Under the pieces are notes generated by a model. The model did no database searches and had not been told where the DNA came from. It was given only the letters and a program-made list of their open reading frames with translations. Position numbers and translations under genes: made by a program. From assembly GCA_039812985.1 (NCBI GenBank), contig JBDHUL010000018.1, forward strand, positions 1 through 17,372: a stretch of DNA of 17,372 nt, in the 5' to 3' direction. This document shows positions 7,731-14,460 of the stretch, piece by piece (position 1 is the stretch's first letter; every line of letters starts with the position of its first letter). Source of the DNA: JAPUDS01 sp039812985 (lineage in GTDB: Bacteria > Patescibacteriota > Saccharimonadia > Saccharimonadales > Saccharimonadaceae).

Positions 7731-7733
7731 AAC

Positions 7734-8120
7734 ATGACTCGTATTGCTAACGTTGTCATACCCAGTGAAAAGCAGGTGCAGATCGCACTCCGCTACATAT
7801 ATGGTATTGGCCCAAAACATGCCGCTGACATACTAAAAGCTGCCAAAGTTGAACCGACCAAACGTGTCAAAGACCTCACCGAAGCTGAAGAAAAGGCGTT
7901 GCGTGACGAAGTTGACGCCAATTTTACCGTCGAAGGTGACCTACAGCGCGTCGTGGCAAATAACATTAAGCGCCTCAAGGATATTCAGTCGTACCGCGGT
8001 GAACGGCACAAAAAGAACCTGCCATCACGCGGTCAACGAACCCGCACTAACGGCCGAACCCGCCGTGGTAAGCGAGTTGCCGTCGGTGGCGCACAACCTA
8101 AAGCAGCGTCGAAGACGTAG
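7734..8120 (+). CDS. rpsM: 30S ribosomal protein S13 (uS13)
   Basis: Head protein of the small subunit contacting P-site tRNA and bridging to the large subunit. The 128 residues show the helix-two-turns-helix IYGIGPKHAADILKAA (~22-37) and the C-terminal RNA-binding stretch LPSRGQRTRTNGRTRRGKR, followed by a short tail. ATG 7734 lies 3 nt after the rpmJ stop; AAGGCAAGG inside the end of rpmJ can serve as ribosome binding site. Length and motifs are standard. Confidence 0.96.
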   Translation: MTRIANVVIPSEKQVQIALRYIYGIGPKHAADILKAAKVEPTKRVKDLTEAEEKALRDEVDANFTVEGDLQRVVANNIKRLKDIQSYRGERHKKNLPSRGQRTRTNGRTRRGKRVAVGGAQPKAASKT

Positions 8121-8132
8121 AAAGGAACTGAT

Positions 8133-8531
8133 ATGGCAGAAACTACTCCTGTTACGAAGTCAAAGAAAAAAGCTCGCCGGTCAGTTCCGGCTGGTCAGCT
8201 GCACGTGCTTGCGACGTTTAATAACACACTCATCGCGTTTACCGACTCAAAAGGTAACGTCCTGAGCCAGTCAAGTGCCGGGGCCTGCGGATTTAAAGGA
8301 AGCAAAAAGGGTACCGCCTATGCTGCACAGGTTGCGAGCGAAAAGGCAGCCGAAAGCGCCAAAAGCCAGTACGGCCTCACGAAAGTTGACGTGTTTATTA
8401 AAGGTGTTGGGCTTGGCCGTGATGCCGCTATCCGAACATTACAGAACTACAATATCGCCGTTGAAAGTATCAAAGATGTGACCGGTATTCCACACGGCGG
8501 TACGCGCCCACCGAAAGCGAGGAGAGGATAA
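8133..8531 (+). CDS. rpsK: 30S ribosomal protein S11 (uS11)
   Basis: Platform protein of the small subunit near the mRNA exit. 132 residues; ATG 8133 follows AAAGGA (8121-8126). Seen: VLATFNNTLIAFTDSKGNVL, SSAGACGFKGSKKGTAYAAQ and the GRDAAIR segment. The C-terminal motif, normally PIPHNGCRPPK, reads GIPHGGTRPPK here. The Asn that becomes isoaspartate in E. coli S11 (Asn119) aligns with Gly122, and the neighbouring Cys is Thr124. Otherwise an ordinary S11. 1 nt separates it from rpsD. Confidence 0.96.
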   Translation: MAETTPVTKSKKKARRSVPAGQLHVLATFNNTLIAFTDSKGNVLSQSSAGACGFKGSKKGTAYAAQVASEKAAESAKSQYGLTKVDVFIKGVGLGRDAAIRTLQNYNIAVESIKDVTGIPHGGTRPPKARRG

Positions 8532-8532
8532 C

Positions 8533-9150
8533 ATGGCACGAGACCGAAGCCCCATAGTCAAACAGAGCCGCCGCGAAGGCTATGCTCTGCACCCCAAAGC
8601 TCATAAGATTATGGCAAAGAAAACTGGGATTCCCGGCCAACACGGCCGTGATCGCCAAGGCAAAACAAGCATGTACGCTGAGCAACTCCGTGAAAAGCAG
8701 AAAGTTCGCCGCCTATACGGTCTACTTGAAAAGCAGTTCAGCTTACTCATGAAGGAGGCGACTCGTTCGGAAGGCCAATCAGGTGAAGTTCTCCTGCAAC
8801 TCCTCGAACGTCGTATCGACAATGCTGTATACCGCGCCGGATTTGCCCTCAGCCGCCGAGCCGCTCGCCAACTCGTGAGCCACGGACACTTTATGCTCAA
8901 CGGCCGTCGTATCGACATACCATCTATCCGTCTCAAAGCCGGCGATGTCATAACGGTTCGTCCAAAAAGCGTCTCAAGCAGTTACTTCAAGGGTCTCGGC
9001 GAGATTGTCAAAGACTCTAACCAGCCAACATTTGGGTGGTTCAAAGCCGACCCCAAGAAGATGACAATTTCGGTGACTGGCCTGCCAGTTCGTACTGAAG
9101 CCGAAGCGGATATTAAAGAACAACTAATCGTTGAGTACTACTCACGTTAA
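8533..9150 (+). CDS. rpsD: 30S ribosomal protein S4 (uS4), without the zinc cysteines
   Basis: Primary 16S rRNA-binding protein that nucleates small-subunit assembly. 205 residues; ATG 8533 is preceded by GAGGAGAGG. The S4 RNA-binding domain appears at ~93-160 (ERRIDNAVYRAGFALSRRAA, VSHGHFMLNGRRIDIPS). The N-terminal segment SPIVKQSRREG corresponds to the GPVCRLCRREG region of zinc-containing S4 proteins; the cysteines at 9 and 12 are Val and Ser here, and the second pair (26/31) is also absent. The C-terminus EQLIVEYYSR is typical. In E. coli S4 is also zinc-free and autoregulates its operon; regulation here cannot be read from the sequence. Confidence 0.96.
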   Translation: MARDRSPIVKQSRREGYALHPKAHKIMAKKTGIPGQHGRDRQGKTSMYAEQLREKQKVRRLYGLLEKQFSLLMKEATRSEGQSGEVLLQLLERRIDNAVYRAGFALSRRAARQLVSHGHFMLNGRRIDIPSIRLKAGDVITVRPKSVSSSYFKGLGEIVKDSNQPTFGWFKADPKKMTISVTGLPVRTEAEADIKEQLIVEYYSR

Positions 9151-9170
9151 CGTAAAGGGAAGGCGAAACT

Positions 9171-10094
9171 ATGTCACAAGCAATCCACAACCCAACACTT
9201 GCAAGCGTTGACGAACACAGCGCAACTAGCGCCTCATTTGTCATTGAGCCGCTCCATACTGGCTATGGTATGACACTCGGCAACAGCCTGCGCCGGGTAC
9301 TGCTTTCGAGTATTCGCGGTGCCGCTATTACGGCATTTCGCGTCGAAGGCGTCACTCACGAGTTCACTACTATACCTGGTGTTGTCGAAGACGTCGTTGA
9401 CATCATGCTCAACGTCAAGGCCGTTCGTTTGCGCCTAGCGAGCGATGAACCAGTCGAGGTCAGCCTCGAGAAAAAAGGTGCCGGTACGATTACTGCTGGC
9501 GATATCAAACTCACCGCCGATGTTGAAGTTGTCAATCCAGACGCAGTTATCTGTACCATTGACGATCCAAAAGCATCGATCAGACTTCATTTTGTTGTCG
9601 AATCAGGTCGCGGCTACCGCACGCTCGAAGAATCAAGCAACAAACGCCTTCATAGTGATATGATCGCACTTGACGCTTTCTTCAGCCCCGTCCAACGAGT
9701 TCGCTACAAAGTCGAAAGCACCCGCGTTGGCCAAAACACCAACCTCGACAAATTAGTACTCACCATCGACACCGACGGCTCACTCTCGCCAAAGGATGCC
9801 TTTGAAGAAGCAGCTGCCATCCTTGTCAACCAGTACACGGCCCTGGCAGGCGCAACAAAAGTTGAGGCCGCACCAAGCCTTATGGGTGGAAGCGATGAGT
9901 CTGGCAACAAACTCATGATGCCCATAGAGGAAATGAACCTCAGCGCTCGCACGACGAATGCGCTTATCAACAACGAAATCCGCACGATCAACGACCTCGT
10001 TACCTTGAGTGAAACCGACCTACGTGAACTTAAGGGGTTCGGGAGCAAAGCCCTTGACGAAGTCAAAGACACCCTTGCCGGAATGGAGTTTTAG
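9171..10094 (+). CDS. rpoA: RNA polymerase alpha subunit
   Basis: Scaffold for RNA polymerase assembly and contact for activators and UP elements. 307 residues; ribosome binding site AAAGGGAAGG about 9 nt before ATG 9171. The N-terminal domain shows FVIEPLHTGYGMTLGNSLRR and LLSSIRGAAITAFRVEGVTH (~20-60). A flexible linker near 232-250 leads to a C-terminal domain at ~250-307: LSARTTNALINNEIRTINDL and LKGFGSKALDEVKDTLAGM. The Arg of LSAR and the following Asn match the UP-element-binding positions of E. coli alpha (Arg265, Asn268), so alpha-CTD DNA contact is probably kept. It sits between rpsD and rplQ, as in most bacteria. Confidence 0.97.
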   Translation: MSQAIHNPTLASVDEHSATSASFVIEPLHTGYGMTLGNSLRRVLLSSIRGAAITAFRVEGVTHEFTTIPGVVEDVVDIMLNVKAVRLRLASDEPVEVSLEKKGAGTITAGDIKLTADVEVVNPDAVICTIDDPKASIRLHFVVESGRGYRTLEESSNKRLHSDMIALDAFFSPVQRVRYKVESTRVGQNTNLDKLVLTIDTDGSLSPKDAFEEAAAILVNQYTALAGATKVEAAPSLMGGSDESGNKLMMPIEEMNLSARTTNALINNEIRTINDLVTLSETDLRELKGFGSKALDEVKDTLAGMEF

Positions 10095-10114
10095 CGTCGT
10101 CGCCAAATCTTCGA

Positions 10115-10120
10115 TATAAA
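10115..10120 (+). promoter_or_regulatory. Possible internal -10 box between rpoA and rplQ
   Basis: TATAAA (5 of 6) in the 88-nt rpoA-rplQ gap ends 5 nt before an ATG at 10126 that opens an 18-codon ORF abutting rplQ. No strong -35 is visible. It could supply extra rplQ-rplM-rpsI transcripts; support is weak. Confidence 0.25.
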
Positions 10121-10125
10121 GAGCT

Positions 10126-10182
10126 ATGAGAACTACTATGAAGACAATCACTACCATTACACATGAAAGTTTAGGAGGCTAA
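10126..10182 (+). CDS. Possible Thr-rich 18-codon leader ORF abutting rplQ
   Basis: ATG 10126 opens MRTTMKTITTITHESLGG, ending in TAA at 10180-10182, directly against the rplQ ATG at 10183. Six of 18 residues are Thr and two are Ile. The rplQ Shine-Dalgarno AGGAGG lies within its last codons (Leu-Gly-Gly), so translation would pass through or couple with rplQ. Composition resembles threonine-operon leader peptides, but no attenuator hairpin with U-tract is seen and the downstream genes are ribosomal. Whether it is translated is unknown. Confidence 0.25.
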   Translation: MRTTMKTITTITHESLGG

Positions 10183-10728
10183 ATGCATCGACACGGATAC
10201 AAGGGTCGTAAATTCGGCCGCGAACGAGACCAACGGCGAGCCCTCATAAAGGGCCTCGCAACGAGCCTCGTTGTGTACGGAGGTATCGAGACTACTTTGC
10301 CAAAGGCTAAAGAACTCGTCCCCTACGCTGAACGACTCATCACCAAAGCTAAGCGCGGCGATCTTCACAGCCGCCGACAGGTTATCGCCGGATTGGCAAC
10401 TATCGATTCAGGACAGAAGCTCGTTGATGTGATAGCACCGAAGCTTGGAGGCCGAACCAGCGGCCACCTGCGTATTACCCGTACGAAAGTGCGTATCGGT
10501 GACAATGCACAGATGGCAAAGGTTAGCTTTGTCGATGACATTCTGTCATCGACAGAAGGAAAAAAGAAAAAGGAAGAAGGAAACAAAGCCGAAAAAGCCG
10601 AGGCGTCACATGATCCAAAGGCTAAAATTGAAACAGTCAAGATTGCGGCCCCAAAGACGGTCAAAGCGCAGGACAAACACCTCTCGCATAAACCAGTTGT
10701 GACGGCAAGAAAGAGCGGGGAGCGCTAA
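10183..10728 (+). CDS. rplQ: 50S ribosomal protein L17 (bL17) with a Lys-rich C-terminal tail
   Basis: Large-subunit protein near the peptide exit tunnel. ATG 10183 follows a perfect AGGAGG (10173-10178) by 4 nt. The family core is in residues 1-~120: MHRHGYKGRKFGRERDQRRA, LIKGLATSLVVYGGIETTLP, KAKELVPYAERLITKAKRGD. At 181 residues it exceeds the usual ~120-130; from ~124 on a low-complexity Lys/Glu/Ala tail follows (EGKKKKEEGNKAEKAEA, then KIAAPKTVKAQDKH). The tail is probably disordered and rRNA-facing; it could also be a lineage trait. One nt separates it from rplM. Confidence 0.95.
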   Translation: MHRHGYKGRKFGRERDQRRALIKGLATSLVVYGGIETTLPKAKELVPYAERLITKAKRGDLHSRRQVIAGLATIDSGQKLVDVIAPKLGGRTSGHLRITRTKVRIGDNAQMAKVSFVDDILSSTEGKKKKEEGNKAEKAEASHDPKAKIETVKIAAPKTVKAQDKHLSHKPVVTARKSGER

Positions 10729-10729
10729 C

Positions 10730-11164
10730 ATGAAGAAGACATTTTCACTCAAACCGGCCGACGTCTCGCGTGCGTGGGTACTGGTTGATGCCACCGAGGC
10801 ACCGCTTGGACGGCTTGCTTCGCTCATCGCTACGCGACTGACCGGTAAGTACAAGCCAACTTTTACTCCTCACGTTGACGACGGCGACTATGTTATCGTC
10901 GTCAATGCCGATCAGCTAATCGTTACGGGCAACAAAGAAGAAGCCAAGACGTATTACCGCCACAGTGGTTTTCCTGGCGGACTCAAAGAACGTTCGCTCA
11001 AAGCCGCACGTGAACTTAACTCGGCGCTTATCATCGAGAAAGCCGTCAAGGGCATGGTACCCAAGAATAAACTGGCACCGGAACGATTGGCGCGTCTTCG
11101 CGTATTCGGCGGCACGGAGCATACCCATACAGCACAGAAACCTAAGAAGTTGGAGGTACAGTAG
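10730..11164 (+). CDS. rplM: 50S ribosomal protein L13 (uL13)
   Basis: Early-assembly protein of the large subunit. 144 residues, the normal length. Hallmarks: WVLVDATEAPLGRLASLIAT, LTGKYKPTFTPHVDDGDYVI, VTGNKEEAKTYYRHSGFPGG and VKGMVPKNKLAPERLARLRV. GGGGAG just upstream overlaps the end of rplQ and serves as ribosome binding site. The rplM-rpsI pair is a separate operon in many bacteria; here it is attached to the end of the alpha operon with a 1-nt gap both before and after. Confidence 0.96.
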   Translation: MKKTFSLKPADVSRAWVLVDATEAPLGRLASLIATRLTGKYKPTFTPHVDDGDYVIVVNADQLIVTGNKEEAKTYYRHSGFPGGLKERSLKAARELNSALIIEKAVKGMVPKNKLAPERLARLRVFGGTEHTHTAQKPKKLEVQ

Positions 11165-11165
11165 T

Positions 11166-11567
11166 ATGGCAAAGTCAAATGACTACTTTTACGGCCTCGG
11201 ACGGCGCAAAAGCGCCACGGCTCGCGCGCGCTTAACGAGTGGCAAAGGCGTCATCACTGTCAACGGTAAATCAGCCGAACAGTACCTTGACGGCAACACA
11301 ACCCTTTTGGCCGAGCTGACCGATCCGCTGGCCCTTGTCGGCAAGCAAAAAGAACTGGATGTTAGTCTCGTCATCAGCGGCGGCGGCACGAGCGGTCAAG
11401 TCGATGCAGCTAAAAGCGCTATCGCCAAAGCCATCGCCGAGATGGACGACACGCAGCGTCCATCGCTCAAAAAAGCCGGGTTCATCAAGCGTGATCCGCG
11501 CGAAAAAGAGCGCAAAAAATATGGCCTGCGCAGCGCCCGCAAACGAGAACAGTTCTCCAAGCGCTAA
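11166..11567 (+). CDS. rpsI: 30S ribosomal protein S9 (uS9)
   Basis: Small-subunit head protein whose C-terminal tail reaches the P-site tRNA anticodon. The start is ATG 11166 (MAKSNDYFYGLGRRKSATAR), 8 nt after GGAGGT (11152-11157); a longer in-frame opening from 10965 lies inside rplM and is not used. 133 residues. Seen: GRRKSATARARL, GGGTSGQVDAAKSAIAKAI and the diagnostic C-terminus KKYGLRSARKREQFSKR, ending in Lys-Arg. It is the last gene of the cluster, with a terminator 17 nt beyond the stop. Confidence 0.96.
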   Translation: MAKSNDYFYGLGRRKSATARARLTSGKGVITVNGKSAEQYLDGNTTLLAELTDPLALVGKQKELDVSLVISGGGTSGQVDAAKSAIAKAIAEMDDTQRPSLKKAGFIKRDPREKERKKYGLRSARKREQFSKR

Positions 11568-11583
11568 ACAGTGTAAAAATTGT

Positions 11584-11614
11584 CAAAATAACCTCTTTTC
11601 TAGAGGTTATTTTG
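11584..11614 (+). terminator. Intrinsic terminator after rpsI
   Basis: A perfect 13-bp inverted repeat (11584-11596 with 11602-11614) encloses a 5-nt loop. The inner part (AACCTCT/AGAGGTT) is the stronger, and the right arm ends in TTATTTTG, acting as a U-rich tail. Its last two bases overlap the extended -10 box of the next gene, so the end of one transcript and the start of the next are packed into under 50 nt. Confidence 0.8.
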
Positions 11615-11621
11615 CTATAGT
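11613..11621 (+). promoter_or_regulatory. Extended -10 promoter of the methyltransferase-trpS unit
   Basis: TGCTATAGT fits the extended -10 pattern TGnTATAAT with one mismatch. It ends 6 nt before ATG 11628, so the mRNA would start at the start codon or next to it. No -35 is visible because the hairpin terminator occupies that place; an extended -10 promoter does not need one. Confidence 0.6.
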
Positions 11622-11627
11622 GTACCT

Positions 11628-12575
11628 ATGACAAAACATAGGGATGTCGCACAAAAGCGACGTGAAAAGCGTACTGTCTGGCTTGAGCGGACGATGCGCT
11701 GGAGCGGATTGGACGAGACAAACACGACACGTCTACTTATGACGCCGCGCCGTCAAAGTATCCGTATAAATCCTCTCTCTAACGACCAGACTGACCTCTC
11801 GCCCCACGCCACACCGGTATCCTGGTGTTCTAATGGCTATAGCCCGCTTGACAGTGCAGCAGATATGCTTACCGAACTCGCCCTGTCTGGCAAGCTCTAT
11901 ATACAAAATGCAGCCAGCTGGCTACCGGTCCTTGCCCTCGACCCGCAACCAAATGACATCATACTTGATGTCTGCGCTGCACCAGGCGGCAAGGCGAGTC
12001 ACATCCAGGCCATCACCAACAATCAGTCAAATCTAACATGCAACGACAACTCCAAGCCACGCCTCATGAAACTACGGACAAACATGCAGCGACTTGGGGC
12101 CGAGGCATCATACACGCTATGCGATGCGACGCGCCTGGCAAACAAATTTTTACCTGGCACCTTCAGTAAAATACTACTTGATGCGCCGTGTAGCGGAGAG
12201 GGACTCATGACGCTCCGTCCCGAAGACGAAAAACTGTTCGATACCTGGTCGGTGGCGCATATTCGACGACTCAGCGACCTCCAAAAGAACATTATATGCA
12301 AAAGCTGGAAGCTACTACAACCGGGTGGCACCCTCGTCTATAGTACCTGCACCATGGCGCCAGAAGAAAATGAAGCAGTGATTGACTATTTTCTACGAAA
12401 GCATACAGATGCGAAACTCGAACCGGTTACTATTCCACTTGAAAACCGCCTCGAAGCACTTCGCTCGTGGAACGGCAAGCCGTTTCAAAGTGACCTTTCC
12501 TCATGCCTGCGTTTACTACCAAGTCAACTTACCGAAGCCTTTTTCGTCGCAAAACTGATAAAACCTGAGGTATAA
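11628..12575 (+). CDS. RsmB/RsmF (NSUN) family RNA cytosine-C5 methyltransferase
   Basis: SAM-dependent enzyme forming 5-methylcytosine, in bacteria usually in 16S rRNA. 315 residues. SAM-binding motif I is DVCAAPGGKASH (from 114); motif IV DAPCSGEG holds Cys188; motif VI STCTMAPEENE holds Cys241. In the family the motif VI Cys is the nucleophile and the motif IV Cys aids product release. The N-terminal ~70 residues are basic, and there is no NusB-like domain as in RsmB nor a PUA-like C-terminus as in RsmF, so the exact target is open. No Shine-Dalgarno; the -10 box lies 6 nt from ATG. Its stop overlaps the trpS ATG (TAATG). Confidence 0.9.
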   Translation: MTKHRDVAQKRREKRTVWLERTMRWSGLDETNTTRLLMTPRRQSIRINPLSNDQTDLSPHATPVSWCSNGYSPLDSAADMLTELALSGKLYIQNAASWLPVLALDPQPNDIILDVCAAPGGKASHIQAITNNQSNLTCNDNSKPRLMKLRTNMQRLGAEASYTLCDATRLANKFLPGTFSKILLDAPCSGEGLMTLRPEDEKLFDTWSVAHIRRLSDLQKNIICKSWKLLQPGGTLVYSTCTMAPEENEAVIDYFLRKHTDAKLEPVTIPLENRLEALRSWNGKPFQSDLSSCLRLLPSQLTEAFFVAKLIKPEV

Positions 12576-12576
12576 T
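12571..12576 (+). promoter_or_regulatory. Candidate -10 box overlapping the trpS start region
   Basis: A perfect TATAAT overlaps the methyltransferase stop codon and the first trpS ATG (12575). It ends 7 nt before a second in-frame ATG at 12584, so a transcript from here would start at that second ATG. No good -35 is visible. It may give separate trpS expression besides read-through. Confidence 0.45.
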
Positions 12577-13612
12577 GAACAGCATGAAAGATGTCATTCT
12601 AACTGGAATTCGTGCGAACAACGACCTGCACATCGGCAACTATTTTGGAGCGATGCTGCCGATAGTTGATATGGCGAAAACGCGTTCTGATGAGTTCGAT
12701 GTACATATGTTTATTCCTGACCTGCATAGTTTCACGACACCAATCGACCACTCAAAACTCCATGACTCGATACTCCATACCGCCCGCGTCTACGCTGCCG
12801 CAGGGCTACCGCTCGACAATGACAGTATATTTCTTTACCGCCAAAGTTATGTGCCGGCCCACAGTGAACTCACTATTATTTTAAACAGTTTTACAGGCAT
12901 GGGACAGATGGAGCGCATGACGCAGCTCAAGGACAAATCGGCAAAACTTGGGACCGAGCAGGTAAGCGTAGGGCTGTTCGACTACCCAGTCCTCATGGCC
13001 GCTGACATATTACTCTACAACGCAACGTATATTCCTGTCGGCGACGACCAAACCCAGCACCTTGAGTTTACACGAGATATCGCCGGGCGCATGAATAGCA
13101 AGTTTGGCGAGTTATTTACCGTACCGGCGCCAGTCAAAAAGCAACATGAATTTTTCGGCAAGGACCAAGGCCTCCGTATCAAAGATCTCCTCGACCCAAG
13201 CAAGAAAATGAGTAAAAGCGACGACACAGGTAAAGGCGTTATTTTCCTGACTGACACGCCGGATGAAGCGAGAAAAAAGGTGATGAGCGCAACAACCGAT
13301 GGAATGGCTAGCGTCAACTATGACAAAGAAAACCAGCCCGGTATTAGTAACCTGATAGACATTTTGGCACTACTCCGAGGCTCGTCGGTGCAAGACGTTG
13401 CGGCTGAATACAAAGGCCTTGAACGATATGGCGACTTCAAAAAAATTATTGCCGACGAGGTAGCTGAGTTTCTTGAAACCTTCCAGTATCACCTCGCAAA
13501 CATTGACAACACCCTCGTCCTCGCTACGTTGGAAAAGTCCGAAGCGATAGCACGTCAAAAGGCCAATGAAACATTAGTTCGGGTGCAAAAAGCTGTCGGT
13601 TTACGTACATGA
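12575..13612 (+). CDS. trpS: Tryptophan--tRNA ligase
   Basis: Class I aminoacyl-tRNA synthetase charging tRNA-Trp. 345 residues from ATG 12575, or 342 from ATG 12584 (MKDVILTGIRANNDLHIGN). The HIGH-type signature is HIGN (19-22) and the KMSKS loop is KKMSKSDD (KMSKS 211-215). Tryptophan-pocket and dimer segments typical of TrpRS are seen (PVLMAADILLYNATYIPVGD, DQTQHLEFTRDIAGRMN). The stretch before HIGN, usually QPSG or QPTG, is RANN here. The gene overlaps the methyltransferase stop by 1 nt and the pseudouridine synthase start by 4 nt (ATGA), so the three are probably translated together. Confidence 0.96.
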   Translation: MNSMKDVILTGIRANNDLHIGNYFGAMLPIVDMAKTRSDEFDVHMFIPDLHSFTTPIDHSKLHDSILHTARVYAAAGLPLDNDSIFLYRQSYVPAHSELTIILNSFTGMGQMERMTQLKDKSAKLGTEQVSVGLFDYPVLMAADILLYNATYIPVGDDQTQHLEFTRDIAGRMNSKFGELFTVPAPVKKQHEFFGKDQGLRIKDLLDPSKKMSKSDDTGKGVIFLTDTPDEARKKVMSATTDGMASVNYDKENQPGISNLIDILALLRGSSVQDVAAEYKGLERYGDFKKIIADEVAEFLETFQYHLANIDNTLVLATLEKSEAIARQKANETLVRVQKAVGLRT

Positions 13613-14460
13613 GACTCGACGCGTACATGGCCCAGTATTGGCCGGAATATAGCCGTGGACAGTGGCAAAAATTTATCGAAATGGGGTTGGTAGAAGTTGA
13701 TGGGAACACGGTAACTTCGGTCAGGCGCGAGCTTGGTGAAGACAACGTGGTGACGCACCAATCTTTGCCAGTGATGCAGTTTGAAGGTAAAGAACTGCCC
13801 GTCATCTATGAGGACGACCACGTTAACGTCATTGACAAACCAGAGGGCATCATCACTCACGCAAAGGGAGCATTGACAGAAGAATTTAGCGTTGCCGAAT
13901 TTGTCAGGCCTCACATGAACGAACCTGAGGAAACCAATCGTCCCGGCATCGTTCACCGGCTTGACCGTGCCACGAGCGGCGTTATTATATGCGCCAAAGA
14001 CAGCGAGACGAAGCGGTTACTTCAAAAGCAATTTCAAGATAGAAAAGCCCACAAAACCTATCTTGCGGTCGTACGAGGAACACCAAGGTTACCAGAAGCA
14101 AAAATCGACCTGCCTATCGGTCGTAACCCAAAAAAACCAAGTAGTTTTCGCGTTGACGCAAAGGGAAAACCAGCCGTCACACTCTACAAAACGCTCGCTT
14201 CGAACGACGTGTTCAGCGTCCTTGAGCTACGACCACTCACCGGACGCACGCATCAGCTACGTGTGCACCTTGCATTTATTGGCTGTCCCATTGTTGGCGA
14301 TACACTTTACGAGGGCGGCAAAAGCCCCATTGGGCGCATGTGCCTTCATGCCTGGCAACTTGAGATAACCATACCAAAAGGCCGGCGGCGAACATTTGTC
14401 GCTGAACCGCCAAATGACATATCCCTCTACATGAAAGATATCGGGCATGGTGCTTCGTGA
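13609..14460 (+). CDS. RluA/RluD-type pseudouridine synthase with S4 domain
   Basis: Isomerises uridine to pseudouridine, in this family mostly in 23S rRNA. 283 residues. The N-terminal ~60 residues form an S4-like RNA-binding domain (MRLDAYMAQYWPEYSRGQWQ, GLVEVDGNTVTSV). The catalytic domain begins with VIYEDDHVNVIDKPEGIITH and holds the signature GIVHRLDRATSGV with catalytic Asp119, then ELRPLTGRTHQLRVHLAF. The domain order matches RluD (large-subunit helix 69), but target prediction within the family is unsafe. Start ATG 13609 overlaps the trpS stop by 4 nt; the 3' end overlaps the next gene by 14 nt. Confidence 0.93.
   Translation: MRLDAYMAQYWPEYSRGQWQKFIEMGLVEVDGNTVTSVRRELGEDNVVTHQSLPVMQFEGKELPVIYEDDHVNVIDKPEGIITHAKGALTEEFSVAEFVRPHMNEPEETNRPGIVHRLDRATSGVIICAKDSETKRLLQKQFQDRKAHKTYLAVVRGTPRLPEAKIDLPIGRNPKKPSSFRVDAKGKPAVTLYKTLASNDVFSVLELRPLTGRTHQLRVHLAFIGCPIVGDTLYEGGKSPIGRMCLHAWQLEITIPKGRRRTFVAEPPNDISLYMKDIGHGAS

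Noticed and set aside
11833..12036. Short plus-strand frames inside larger genes (also 4064-4372, 7849-8265, 13961-14368)
   Set aside because: Each lies fully within a well-supported gene in another frame and lacks recognisable protein character.
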